Origin: an uncultured Erythrobacter sp.
Lineage (GTDB): Bacteria; Pseudomonadota; Alphaproteobacteria; Sphingomonadales; Sphingomonadaceae
Length of the DNA: 64,000 nt
NCBI GenBank assembly: GCA_947500645.1
Contig: CANMSD010000001.1
Location: 558,001-622,000 of the forward strand
Direction of reading: 5' to 3'
The notes beneath the pieces were generated by a model. The model made no database searches, was not told the origin of the DNA, and saw only the letters and a program-made list of their open reading frames with translations. Below, in pieces: positions 36,673 to 45,714 of this stretch; the first letter of the stretch is position 1; each line of letters begins with the position of its first letter. Position numbers and translations under genes: made by a program.

Positions 36673-37832
36673 GATACCCACCCGGCAAAGCCGTTTAGCA
36701 AGCGGCCGAAAATGCCTGCCTTGGCGACATCATCTTTCGCAATCAGTGGCACGCTGGCCGGCTCCATCCCGGCGACGTCGATCTGGAGAGTTGCAACCTG
36801 GCTCCCCGCGACAATCGGCGCCCGCAAAGGACCATCATAGCTGACTGAAATACGTACTATGGGATCTTCGCCTTCAGGGAAACTCATGAAAACCGGACGG
36901 TCTGTTACCAATGCAACCGAACGGATCGAACCACCCTGTACCCGCGCCACCGAAACCTCATCGCCCTCGCCATAAAGGCGTCGCGCGTCGAAAGCGGAAA
37001 AGCCCCATTCGATGTAACTGCGGGAAAGGCGCGCCCTCGCTCTCTGACTTTCCGCCCCCGCAATCACCATCACCAACCTGCGACCATTGCGCTTTGCAGT
37101 ACCGAGAAATCCGAAACCGGATTCATTGGTATAACCCGTCTTGATCCCGTCCGCCCCGCGCACCTGACCGATCATCGGATCGCGATTGCTCTGAGTGATA
37201 TCGTTGAATGTGAATTCGGATTGCCCGACATAATTGGCAAACTTGGTCGGATGCCGCGAAATCATCGCGTCGGCCAAAGCCACCAGATCGCGCGCGGTCG
37301 TGAAAGTCTTGCCTTCATCGGGCCAGCCATTGGGCGTTCCAAAGCGGCTATTTGTCATACCGATCGATAGCGCTTTCGCGTTCATCGCATCGGTCCAGGC
37401 CTCGACCGAGCCGAAATGACCCTCAGCCAAAACCATTGAAGCGTCATTCGCAGACACCGTCGTAATCCCGCGCAGCAATTCATCGACGCGAACCCGCGCA
37501 TCGGCAGGTAACCACATCGTCGAGCCACGCCCGTTCCATTCCTCCCATGTGTCGGGCCGGATCGTCATGATCTGCGCGGGCTGCAAAGTGCCCTCGGCCA
37601 TCAATTCGAAGGCGAGGAATGTCGTCATTGCCTTGGTCATCGATGCAGGGACAAAGCGCCGATTGGCCTCGCGCTGATGCAGCACTTGTCCGCTCGAAAT
37701 ATCGACCAGCATGGCGATAGGCGCTTCGCTGTCGGTCGGGACAGCAGGCTCTTGAGCCGACAAGCCAATCGGCTCGCAGGCGGCAAGCGCTGCAAAGAGC
37801 ATCATTCCGAGCTTATAAGCAGAGGTCCTCAC
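36669..37832 (-). CDS. D-alanyl-D-alanine carboxypeptidase, PBP5/6 family
   Basis: The 387-residue penicillin-binding protein trims pentapeptides of peptidoglycan. The catalytic motifs are SMTK (64-67), SAND and KTG (IKTGYTNESG). The N-terminus is a signal sequence with LAAC at 17-20, which fits a lipobox; cleavage at LSA-QE is the alternative. The C-terminal domain (after about 285) matches PBP5-type domain 2. It is the first gene of a seven-gene overlapping chain down to the small membrane protein. Confidence 0.93.
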   Translation of the reverse strand: MRTSAYKLGMMLFAALAACEPIGLSAQEPAVPTDSEAPIAMLVDISSGQVLHQREANRRFVPASMTKAMTTFLAFELMAEGTLQPAQIMTIRPDTWEEWNGRGSTMWLPADARVRVDELLRGITTVSANDASMVLAEGHFGSVEAWTDAMNAKALSIGMTNSRFGTPNGWPDEGKTFTTARDLVALADAMISRHPTKFANYVGQSEFTFNDITQSNRDPMIGQVRGADGIKTGYTNESGFGFLGTAKRNGRRLVMVIAGAESQRARARLSRSYIEWGFSAFDARRLYGEGDEVSVARVQGGSIRSVALVTDRPVFMSFPEGEDPIVRISVSYDGPLRAPIVAGSQVATLQIDVAGMEPASVPLIAKDDVAKAGIFGRLLNGFAGWVS

Positions 37833-37882
37833 ATGCGCGGCTATAGCCAGTGCAATTAGCCTTGGCGAGGCGAGTAAGGCGC

Positions 37883-38929
37883 TTAGTTCACGATCTCGTC
37901 AGCCAGCAAGCCAACGCTCATCGCATAATAATTCGAGCAATTGTATTCGAGGATCACGCGGTAATTGCTCGTGAGCAGCCAGGCTGGGCGCCCCGGTCCA
38001 TCAGGCTGAAACAAAGAGGCAAGCGTATCGTCGGACAGCGAACGCTGCGGCTGCACGCCAAGCTCGCGCCATTCGCGCACCGTTTTCCACTGGCTGTGGC
38101 GCTCATGCACGCGCGGGCAGACAGGAGCGACAAGCTTTGTCTTGTAGGCATCGACGTTGAAGCCAGCGGGTACGCGAGCACGCACACCCCAAGGCTGGCC
38201 AGTGCGCCAACCGGCGTCTTTGAAATAGTTCGCTATCGACGCGAAGGTGTCCGCGCGATTCGAGAAGATATTGGCGCGACCATCACCATCACCATCTTCG
38301 GCAAGGCGCAGATAGACTGACGGCAAGAACTGCGGATTGCCGAAGGCGCCCGCATAGCTGCCGATCAGTTGGCTGCGCGAATAGCCTTTATCCGCTACCT
38401 TCATTAAAGCGACCCACTCGCCGGAGAACAGCTCACGGCGGCGACCTTCCCATGCCAGTGTTGCAAGGCTGCGCGATAGATCGAAATTGCCGCGAATTCG
38501 GCCATAGCTGGTTTCATGCCCGAAGATCGCGACCATGATTTCGGCAGGCACGCCATATTCATTCTCGATCCGGCGCAATGTCGTGCGGTTATCGGCAAAT
38601 ACACGGCGTCCACCTGCAATCCGCGTCGGGTTCACATGTTTCGCAATATAGGGCGCAAGTGCGGGATATCCGCGCACGGTCGGACGGCCTGGCTGCCCGC
38701 GATCGAGCCGGATCACCCGATCATTCGGCGTGAGCCCGGCCGTCATACGGCGGATTGTCGCATCGCTCACGCCCTCGGCTTTGGCCCGCGCTTTGAGCAG
38801 CTCCATATACGCATCGAATGACACATTGGCATCGCTCGTCTGCTGCGCGAGAGCAGGCGCAGATGCAGTGGTTGTTCCCAAGCCAGCGAAGAGCGCGGCG
38901 GCGATAATTGCGATACGGTTCAATGCCAT
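37883..38929 (-). CDS. lytic murein transglycosylase, MltB type
   Basis: The 348-residue protein has a signal peptide (cleavage near ALA-QQ) followed by the MltB-like catalytic domain: the active-site glutamate in AIFGHETSYGRIRGN, FGNPQFLPSVYLRLAEDGDG and AWLLTSNYRVILEYNCSNYYA. It cleaves glycan strands of peptidoglycan with formation of 1,6-anhydro-muramic ends. Start ATG 38929 puts the signal core next to the N-terminus. It lies upstream of the dac gene on the same strand with a 50-bp gap. Confidence 0.92.
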   Translation of the reverse strand: MALNRIAIIAAALFAGLGTTTASAPALAQQTSDANVSFDAYMELLKARAKAEGVSDATIRRMTAGLTPNDRVIRLDRGQPGRPTVRGYPALAPYIAKHVNPTRIAGGRRVFADNRTTLRRIENEYGVPAEIMVAIFGHETSYGRIRGNFDLSRSLATLAWEGRRRELFSGEWVALMKVADKGYSRSQLIGSYAGAFGNPQFLPSVYLRLAEDGDGDGRANIFSNRADTFASIANYFKDAGWRTGQPWGVRARVPAGFNVDAYKTKLVAPVCPRVHERHSQWKTVREWRELGVQPQRSLSDDTLASLFQPDGPGRPAWLLTSNYRVILEYNCSNYYAMSVGLLADEIVN

Positions 38930-39007
38930 GGGCAACGTCCTCTCACAGCCAACATGAATTGCCAATTATCGAGTTCATCCTAATCGACAGACTTCCGACG
39001 AATTGCG

Positions 39008-39745
39008 TTAAGCGGCGGTAAGCGCATGCTTTGCGAGATACTCGTAATCCGCGTGGCATTCCTCTGCGGTTTCGAGATACTTGCCATCGAGTTCGGGCAG
39101 TGCCGACGGAGCGGAACCGAATCCAGTCGACGCGTTGACTTTGTCATACCAGTGCGCCCCCCACACGCCGTCCTCGGGATGCGGTCCCTTTTGCCAGGAA
39201 AGCATCGCCGGGTCCCACGCGATGCCTAACCTCCCGCACAGCGCCTCGAGAGTGGCCGCAGGATCGTTCAGAATGTCGTCCGAATCCACGACCACGGGCA
39301 CCTCGCCAGTGCGCTCCGCTTCGATCTCGAAATACTCGCGCAATTGCGCAAAACCGAGCATTTCAGAACGGCGAAGCTCATTCTTCGCGCGGTAGCTTGC
39401 AACGACCCGCTCGGGCGCGCGGATCAGGAACGCGTGGCGGTGGCCTGGCATATGCCGGATATCGACCGGGCCGACCATGTGATGCGGCATGTGCTTCTGA
39501 TACCAAATCGGTGCTCCACTCGGCGCTTCACCAGACTGGGTCGCAAGCACGCTATCCCAATCGCAATCCATGTCGGCAATCGTCTCGGCAGCCATCGGAT
39601 GCGGCTCGCCCGAGGCCTTTAGAAACGCCCCGTAAAACGGCTCGTCGCTAACAGCGCAGTCGGGCCGCGCGCCAAAACTGCGCATCATCGCGGTTGAGAT
39701 GTTTCGCGGCCCGCTCCACATCGCAATACGAATCGGATCGCTCAT
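39008..39745 (-). CDS. sulfotransferase-like P-loop protein
   Basis: This 245-residue protein has IRIAMWSGPRNISTAMMRSF, a P-loop-like motif of the sulfotransferase fold, and LIRAPERVVASYRAKNE, resembling the 3'-phosphate-binding region. The acceptor is unknown. Its start overlaps the stop of a class IV aminotransferase gene (ATGA). Proteins of this family are often annotated as part of branched-chain aminotransferases because of this recurrent pairing, which suggests linked function. Confidence 0.75.
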   Translation of the reverse strand: MSDPIRIAMWSGPRNISTAMMRSFGARPDCAVSDEPFYGAFLKASGEPHPMAAETIADMDCDWDSVLATQSGEAPSGAPIWYQKHMPHHMVGPVDIRHMPGHRHAFLIRAPERVVASYRAKNELRRSEMLGFAQLREYFEIEAERTGEVPVVVDSDDILNDPAATLEALCGRLGIAWDPAMLSWQKGPHPEDGVWGAHWYDKVNASTGFGSAPSALPELDGKYLETAEECHADYEYLAKHALTAA

Positions 39746-40659
39746 GCCGATACGTCTCGGTCGATCAGGTCTCGATAATGGCCTTGCAGCCGCTCGACCA
39801 TTGCCCCCCTACCCTCACTAAGCTTGCGACCATCAACGTCGGTCACAGGGACAACGCCCGCGAAAGTGCCAGTCACAAACGCCTCTTCCGCGCCATAGAC
39901 ATCGGTGAGCGAGAAGTTCTTCTCGAAGACCGGAATGCCCTGCTCGCGGCAAATCTGGATCACAGCTGAGCGCGTAATGCCGCCCAGGCAATAATCGCCG
40001 CTGGAGGTCCATACCTCACCTTTGCGAACGAAAAAGAAATGCGTCGAATTGCAGGTCGCAACAAAGCCATGCGGGTCGAGCATTAGCCCCTCGTCAGCGC
40101 CCGCCTGCGTCGCCTGAATACAGGCGGTGATGCAATTGAGCTTGGAATGCGAGTTGAGCTTCTGGTCCTGCACTGCCGGATCGCCGCGCCGCACATGGAC
40201 GGTAAAGAGGCGGACACCCTTCTCGATCGTCGCGGGCAGAGGCTCCTTATACTCGGGTATAATCACGATTGTCGCAGGCGAAATGACGACACGCGGGTCC
40301 TGATAAGGCGTGGAGCGTATTCCCCGCGTAACCATCAGACGAATATGCACGCCCTCCTGATCCGCCATCTCATTGCCCTGAATGGTCGCGTAGAGCCGCT
40401 CGGTCAGCTCATCGCGCGTCAGGCCGATGTCCATCGCAATCGCTTTTGCACCTTCGAACAGGCGGTCGAGATGCGCATCGAGAAATGCGATTCTACCCTT
40501 GTGGATACGCAGGCCCTCCCACACGCCATCGCCCAGCATGAAGCCGCTATCGAACACGGAGACGCTGGCTTCTGCCCGCGGGACAAGCTCGCCATTGACG
40601 TTGATCAGGATCGCGTCGTTGCGCGAATCGGGCGAGAAATCATGAGTGCCTTTGGCCAT
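39742..40659 (-). CDS. class IV pyridoxal-phosphate aminotransferase
   Basis: The 305-residue enzyme belongs to the branched-chain/D-amino acid aminotransferase family. The PLP lysine lies in LNSHSKLNCITACIQA; FMLGDGVWEGLRIHKGRIAF and GADEGLMLDPHGFVATCNST are family signatures, and GITRSAVIQIC binds the phosphate. Substrate (branched-chain, D-amino or 4-amino-4-deoxychorismate) cannot be settled from sequence. It is coupled to the downstream sulfotransferase-like gene. Confidence 0.88.
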   Translation of the reverse strand: MAKGTHDFSPDSRNDAILINVNGELVPRAEASVSVFDSGFMLGDGVWEGLRIHKGRIAFLDAHLDRLFEGAKAIAMDIGLTRDELTERLYATIQGNEMADQEGVHIRLMVTRGIRSTPYQDPRVVISPATIVIIPEYKEPLPATIEKGVRLFTVHVRRGDPAVQDQKLNSHSKLNCITACIQATQAGADEGLMLDPHGFVATCNSTHFFFVRKGEVWTSSGDYCLGGITRSAVIQICREQGIPVFEKNFSLTDVYGAEEAFVTGTFAGVVPVTDVDGRKLSEGRGAMVERLQGHYRDLIDRDVSA

Positions 40660-40770
40660 TCCACCTTAGTAAGCGGCACGGACCCGGTGACAATCCTGCG
40701 TGCTTTTTCGAGAAACCCGATTGAAAGGCGTGACAAGCCCGAAACTCTCGACTAGCGAGCTTCCCCGAGC

Positions 40771-40860
40771 GGACAGGTGGCAGAGCGGTTGAATGCACCG
40801 GTCTTGAAAACCGGCAAGGGTGCAAGCCCTTCGTGGGTTCGAATCCCACCCTGTCCGCCA
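40771..40860 (+). tRNA. tRNA-Ser(UGA)
   Basis: The 90-nt gene folds with acceptor GGACAGG (40771-40777) paired to CCTGTCC, discriminator G and encoded CCA (40858-40860). The anticodon stem CCGGT/ACCGG holds loop CTTGAAA with anticodon TGA at 40805-40807. A long variable arm (AAGGGTGCAAGCCCTT) marks it as a class II serine tRNA. The T-loop GGTTCGAATCC is present. A weak promoter GTGACA-N17-TAGCGA lies upstream. Confidence 0.97.
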
Positions 40861-40861
40861 A

Positions 40862-42718
40862 CTACCTCCCCCGTTCCAGAATATCCTTCATTTGCTCGCG
40901 CAGGATCGGGTCCCATTCCTTGCGCAATTCCTTCACCTTCTCGACAAGCGCCTCATTCTCATCGAATGGCACGTCCATGTCATAGAGGTCGGCGACTTCG
41001 CGCATGGAGCTGCGGTCCATTTCCTCGAACGCATCTGTCATGGCCTGCGCCTGCTGACGGTCCACGCCCAAGGCCTCGAACGCGGAACGGCCGATCCTGA
41101 GCGAGCTGTCATAGGTTTCGCGGATGATGTCTCGGCAACCATACGCCCACAGCTCATAGACATGATTTCGGTCGATCGCCCGCGCGGTGACGTGCAGTTC
41201 TGGAAAGTTGGCTGTGGCGTATTTCACCAACTTGTCGATTTGCTCCCGCTCATCGAGCGCCACAACCAGCAGCTTCGCGTTGTCGATTCCGGCGGAATGG
41301 AGCAGGTCAGGCCGGGTGGCGTCACCGAAATAGCTACGCCAACCAAACTTGCGCACGATCTCCAATTGGCGCGAATCGTAATCGATCACTGTTGTAGAAT
41401 AGCCCGCAGCCTGAAGCATCCGATCGACAATCCCGCCTATCCGGCCTCGACCAGCGATGATCACCGGGTTTTCTTCATCGATCGCATCGGCTTCGCGCGC
41501 GTTTTCGCCACCGCTACCCGCGAATACTTTCTCGTACAGGATGAACAGCAGCGGAGTGATGAGCATCGTTATCGTCACCACAAGCAGCAAGAGGTCGGCC
41601 AAAGGCTCGTCAAAAACGGCATTGCCCAGCGCAAAGGCGATCAGCACAAAACCAAACTCACCAGCCTGCGCGAGCGAGAGCGCGAAGAGCCATTTGGCCG
41701 GTGCGTTGATCTTCGCAATGCGAGCGATGACCAGCAAAACCGTGATCTTTGTAATGATTACAACCAGGGCCCAAAACAGCACTTGGTCAGCCAATTCAAA
41801 TGCGAGTGCAAAGTTGATCCCCGCGCCGACCGTTATGAAAAACAGGCCGAGCAACAGCCCCTTGAACGGCTCGATATCTGACTCAAGCTCGTGCCGATAT
41901 TCGCTGTTTGCAAGCACCACTCCGGCCAGGAACGTGCCGAGCGCGGGAGACAGGCCGACCAGCGACATCAGGATAGCAATCCCGATTACGAACATCAGCG
42001 CCGTCGCCGTGAACAGCTCGCGCAAGTTCGCCTTGGCGATGAACCGGAATATCGGACGAGTCAGGTAATTGCCGATCACGAATACCGCGCCAACCGCGAC
42101 CACCGTGACCACGCCCGCGAGCCATGTGGGCATCCCTTCGGTGATGGTGAAACCGCCGTGGCCGTGGCCACCGCCATGTTCACCTACCCCACCGCCCATC
42201 AACTCCGGCATGGCCAACAGAGGCAGGATCGCAAGGATGGGGATCACCGCGACGTCCTGAAAAAGCAGGACCGAAAAGCTCGATTGCCCGCCCTCGCTTT
42301 TCAGCAAGCCCTTTTCAGTCAATGTCTGCACGATAATCGCCGTCGATGAGAGCGCGAGCACGAGACCGATTGCAATAGCGGTCTGCCAGGCATTGCCAGC
42401 TAGCAGCCCGATCCCGGCGATCACGAACGTCGTAACCAACACCTGCCCGCCGCCCAGGCCGAGCAATTGCCCGCGCATCTCCCACAATTTGCGCGGCTCT
42501 ATCTCAAGCCCGATCAGGAACAGCATCATCACGACGCCAAACTCTGCAAACACCTGAAGCGCTTCGATATCGACACCGAGCGTTTCGAGCGCGGGGCTGA
42601 GCACCATGCCTGCCAGGAGGTAGCCGAGCACCGAACCCAGTCCGAGCCGGGTGGCGATTGGCACCGCGACCACCCCGGCAACCAGCAGGACGAATGCGAT
42701 CAGGAGGAAGTCAGTCAT
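40862..42718 (-). CDS. Kef-type potassium/proton antiporter (CPA2 family) with RCK domain
   Basis: The 618-residue protein has an N-terminal Na+/H+ exchanger-like membrane domain of about 12 helices (VLLFQDVAVIPILAIL is the CPA2 ion-binding signature) and a C-terminal KTN/RCK domain with NPVIIAGRGRIGGIVDRMLQ binding NAD(H). A loop at 174-190 is Gly/His-rich (GEHGGGHGHGG). It likely exports potassium in exchange for protons during stress. Its stop lies two bases after the tRNA-Ser 3' end. Confidence 0.92.
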   Translation of the reverse strand: MTDFLLIAFVLLVAGVVAVPIATRLGLGSVLGYLLAGMVLSPALETLGVDIEALQVFAEFGVVMMLFLIGLEIEPRKLWEMRGQLLGLGGGQVLVTTFVIAGIGLLAGNAWQTAIAIGLVLALSSTAIIVQTLTEKGLLKSEGGQSSFSVLLFQDVAVIPILAILPLLAMPELMGGGVGEHGGGHGHGGFTITEGMPTWLAGVVTVVAVGAVFVIGNYLTRPIFRFIAKANLRELFTATALMFVIGIAILMSLVGLSPALGTFLAGVVLANSEYRHELESDIEPFKGLLLGLFFITVGAGINFALAFELADQVLFWALVVIITKITVLLVIARIAKINAPAKWLFALSLAQAGEFGFVLIAFALGNAVFDEPLADLLLLVVTITMLITPLLFILYEKVFAGSGGENAREADAIDEENPVIIAGRGRIGGIVDRMLQAAGYSTTVIDYDSRQLEIVRKFGWRSYFGDATRPDLLHSAGIDNAKLLVVALDEREQIDKLVKYATANFPELHVTARAIDRNHVYELWAYGCRDIIRETYDSSLRIGRSAFEALGVDRQQAQAMTDAFEEMDRSSMREVADLYDMDVPFDENEALVEKVKELRKEWDPILREQMKDILERGR

Positions 42719-42764
42719 TGTCGCATTTCCCCCTTATATTGGATCGTCGCGTCAAACCTTCTGC

Positions 42765-44183
42765 TTAGTAATGCAGCGCGCGGTCGTAGGCGTCGAGTAC
42801 GCTCTCATGCATCATTTCCGACAGTGTCGGATGCGGGAAGACCGTTTGCATCAATTCCGCCTCGGTCGTTTCGAGTTGCTTGCCGACCGTGTACCCTTGG
42901 ATCAGCTCGGTCACTTCCGCGCCGATCATGTGAGCGCCCAGCAGCTCGCCGGTCTTCTCATCGAACACCGTTTTGATGAAGCCTTCCGCTTCGCCAAGTG
43001 CAATCGCTTTACCGTTGCCGATGAAGGGGAAGTTGCCGACCTTCACCTTGTGCCCTGCTTTCTTCGCCTTCGCTTCGGTCATGCCGACGCTGGCGATTTG
43101 TGGATGGCAATAGGTGCAACCGGGGATGTTGTTGCGGTCGAGCGGGTGCGGATGAACGTCCTTGTTGCCCAGTTCCTGCGCGATGGCTTCTGCGGCGGTC
43201 ACGCCTTCGTGCGATGCCTTATGCGCGAGCCATGGGCCGGGCGTGCAATCGCCGATAGCCCAGAGTCCCTTCGACTTCGTACGACCATAGTCATCGATCT
43301 GGATAAAGCCGCGATCCATTTCGGCCAGTTTCTCAAGTCCGATATTCTCAGTGTTGGGCTGAATGCCAATAGCAGTGATGACATGGCTGAACTCGCTGGT
43401 TTCCACCTTGCCCGCCTTGTCCTTGATCTTGGCGGTCACACCCTTGGCACCGATCTTCAGATCCTCAACGCCCGCGCCGGTCATGATCGTCATGCCCTGC
43501 TTCTTCAGCGACTTTTCGAGGAAGGTGGAGACATCCGCGTCCTCTACCGGCACGATCCGGTCGAGCATCTCCACCACGGTCACGTCCGCGCCCATGTCGT
43601 TGTAGAAACTTGCAAACTCGATCCCGATAGCGCCCGATCCGATCACCAGCAGTTTGTTTGGCATTTCAGGCGGCACCATGGCGTGGCGATAGGTCCACAC
43701 GCGCTTGCCATCGGCAGGTGCAAACGGCAGATCGCGGGCTCGCGCCCCGGTGGCGACAATCACATGTTTGGCGGTGAGCTTCTCCTCGCCCTTGTCACCC
43801 TTCACCGTCAGCGAGGTCGGACCGGTCAGCGTCCCCTCCCCCATGCGCACGGTGATCTTGTTCTTCTTCATCAGATGAGTGACGCCCTGATTGAGCTGCT
43901 TGGCGACGCCGCGACTGCGCTTCACCACCGCGTCAAGGTCCGCTTCGATCTTGCCGGCAACCTTAAGGCCATAGTTAGCGGCATGATCCATGTAATGCTT
44001 GATCTCAGCCGAGCGCAGCAACGCCTTGGTCGGGATGCAACCCCAGTTGAGGCAGATGCCGCCGAGGTTCTCACGCTCGACGATGGCGGTCTTCAAGCCC
44101 AGCTGCGCGCAGCGGATAGCGGCAACATAGCCGCCGGGACCGGAGCCAAGAACGATGACGTCATAGGAAGTGGACATTTTCAT
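42765..44183 (-). CDS. lpdA: dihydrolipoyl dehydrogenase (E3)
   Basis: This 472-residue flavoprotein reoxidises dihydrolipoyl groups of pyruvate dehydrogenase. The FAD motif is VIVLGSGPGGYVAAIRCAQL, the redox disulfide is in GGICLNWGCIPTKALLRS, NAD binding uses LLVIGSGAIGIEFASFYNDM, and the C-terminal dimer His-Glu pair appears in FPHPTLSEMMHESV. It follows pdhC after a 223-bp gap on the same strand. Start ATG 44183 (MKMSTS) is used; ATG 44177 is possible. Confidence 0.97.
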   Translation of the reverse strand: MKMSTSYDVIVLGSGPGGYVAAIRCAQLGLKTAIVERENLGGICLNWGCIPTKALLRSAEIKHYMDHAANYGLKVAGKIEADLDAVVKRSRGVAKQLNQGVTHLMKKNKITVRMGEGTLTGPTSLTVKGDKGEEKLTAKHVIVATGARARDLPFAPADGKRVWTYRHAMVPPEMPNKLLVIGSGAIGIEFASFYNDMGADVTVVEMLDRIVPVEDADVSTFLEKSLKKQGMTIMTGAGVEDLKIGAKGVTAKIKDKAGKVETSEFSHVITAIGIQPNTENIGLEKLAEMDRGFIQIDDYGRTKSKGLWAIGDCTPGPWLAHKASHEGVTAAEAIAQELGNKDVHPHPLDRNNIPGCTYCHPQIASVGMTEAKAKKAGHKVKVGNFPFIGNGKAIALGEAEGFIKTVFDEKTGELLGAHMIGAEVTELIQGYTVGKQLETTEAELMQTVFPHPTLSEMMHESVLDAYDRALHY

Positions 44184-44406
44184 TCAGCCTTCAGGTGAGG
44201 GAGAAACGCTTTTCAAAGTTGACAAAGTAGACAGCGTGACAACCGCCCTACCCTCGTCTTTATTGTTTAGTATCATGGGCTTGCCTTGAAATTGCGAAGT
44301 TGACACTTTTCCAACTCAATTCACGCCTGCTTGCTCAAATCAGATAATCGTCAACCGATAACGGTAGGGACATTCCGCAAAGTAGGAAAATGCAAGTCGT
44401 ATCCCG
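44184..44406 (-). other. pdhC-lpdA spacer
   Basis: The 223-bp gap has no gene. It is richer in AT than its flanks and contains GATACTAAA-like and TTGACG-like boxes on the minus strand, so lpdA may have its own promoter. No terminator hairpin is visible. Confidence 0.3.
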
Positions 44407-45714
44407 CTACACCACCAGCCCCATCGGGTTTTCGATCAGGCTGCGGAACTGATCGAGCAGTTTCGCGCCGTCCACGCCGTCGATTGCACGGTGATCGAAA
44501 CTGCCCGTCACGCTCATCATGGTCGCAACCTGCAGCGCGCCATCGACAACAGCGGGACGCTGCTCGCCCGCACCGACGGCCAGAATCATCGCCTGAGGCG
44601 GGTTGATAACGGCATCGAACTGTTTCGTGCCGAACATGCCGAGATTGGAGAGCGAGGCGGTGCCACCCTGATATTCGTGCGGCTGCAGCTTCCCATCGCG
44701 CGCCTTGCCCGCGAGTTCCTTCATCTCGGTTGATATCTGCGCGAGACCCTTGCGCCCGGCGTCGCGGATAATTGGCGTGATGAGGCCAGACGGCGCAGCC
44801 ACAGCGACCGAAATGTCCTCGCGCGAATATTGGTGCATCATGTCGCCCTGGAAAGAGACGTTGCATTGCGGCTCGCGCTGCAAGGCGCGTGCCAGCGCCT
44901 TGATGATCAAGTCGTTGACCGACAGCTTCACACCGTCGGCTTCAAGCGATGCGTTCAACTCCTTGCGCAATTTGAGCAGCGCGTCGAGCCGCACATCGAC
45001 AGTGAGGTAGATATGCGGAATGGTCTGCTTCGCCTCGGTCAGGCGGCGAGCGATGACCTTGCGCACGTTGTTGAGCTTGACCTCTTCGTACGGAGCGCCG
45101 CCATCTTCGGGGGAAACGGATGGTGTGGGGGCCGCTGAGGGTGCAGACGCTGGGGCAGATGGAGCGGCACCCGGCGTCGCACCTTCCACATCGGCCTTCA
45201 CTATCCGACCGTTCGGGCCGCTACCCTTCACGCCCAAAAGATCAATGCCTTTTTGCTCTGCTATGCGTTTGGCAAGTGGAGACGCAATTATGCGGTCAGA
45301 CGAGTTTTCTTCCGTTTGTGCTGAGCTTGTCGAACCACGTGCGCCAGCGCCCTTATCACCTCCTTCGACAGGCTCAGGACGAGCGGGTTTCTCTTCCGCT
45401 TCGGTCTTTGTTTCCTCGTTCGGCGCATCTTCAACCTCAGGAGCCGGAGCGCTCACATCGCCAACATCCTCGCCATCTTCGGCCAGCATGGCGATCGTCG
45501 TGCCGACGCCCACATTTTCGCTGCCCTCCTCGACCAGGATCGCAGCAATTGTGCCTTCATCGACCGCTTCGAATTCCATTGTCGCCTTGTCGGTCTCGAT
45601 CTCGGCCATGATATCGCCGGAGCTGACTTCGTCCCCTACCTTTACCAGCCATTTGGCGAGCGTCCCTTCCTCCATGGTGGGGGACAAAGCAGGCATCTTG
45701 ATTTCGATCGGCAT
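44407..45714 (-). CDS. pdhC: pyruvate dehydrogenase E2, dihydrolipoyl acetyltransferase
   Basis: This 435-residue protein has a lipoyl domain (1-80, lysine in ETDKATME), an acidic/Ala-Pro linker, a peripheral subunit-binding domain ([20 protein letters not shown], about 141-175) and a catalytic domain ending with [20 protein letters not shown], whose DHRAIDG holds the active-site His-Asp. It forms the core of the complex. The linker residues 112-133 are encoded by a REP-like inverted repeat. It lies with lpdA, far from pdhAB. Confidence 0.97.
   Translation of the reverse strand: MPIEIKMPALSPTMEEGTLAKWLVKVGDEVSSGDIMAEIETDKATMEFEAVDEGTIAAILVEEGSENVGVGTTIAMLAEDGEDVGDVSAPAPEVEDAPNEETKTEAEEKPARPEPVEGGDKGAGARGSTSSAQTEENSSDRIIASPLAKRIAEQKGIDLLGVKGSGPNGRIVKADVEGATPGAAPSAPASAPSAAPTPSVSPEDGGAPYEEVKLNNVRKVIARRLTEAKQTIPHIYLTVDVRLDALLKLRKELNASLEADGVKLSVNDLIIKALARALQREPQCNVSFQGDMMHQYSREDISVAVAAPSGLITPIIRDAGRKGLAQISTEMKELAGKARDGKLQPHEYQGGTASLSNLGMFGTKQFDAVINPPQAMILAVGAGEQRPAVVDGALQVATMMSVTGSFDHRAIDGVDGAKLLDQFRSLIENPMGLVV
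45318..45380. repeat. REP-like inverted repeat inside the pdhC coding sequence
   Basis: Arm 1 GTGCTGAGCTTGTCGAA (about 45319-45335) and arm 2, whose reverse complement is GTCCTGAGCCTGTCGAA (about 45364-45380), differ at two of 17 bases. They face each other across about 28 bp. This is the widespread sphingomonad-type short palindromic sequence, normally intergenic. Here it is read in frame in the E2 linker as RPEPVEG...GSTSSAQ (residues 112-133). Confidence 0.75.

Noticed and set aside
40820-41881. A 353-codon + strand frame opposite the Kef antiporter, beginning in the tRNA
   Set aside because: It is antisense to clear RCK and transport motifs, and a start inside a tRNA is not credible.
42651-44198. 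A 515-codon frame on the + strand across lpdA
   Set aside because: It is the antisense of a well-matched lpdA with all catalytic motifs; high GC makes long antisense frames common.
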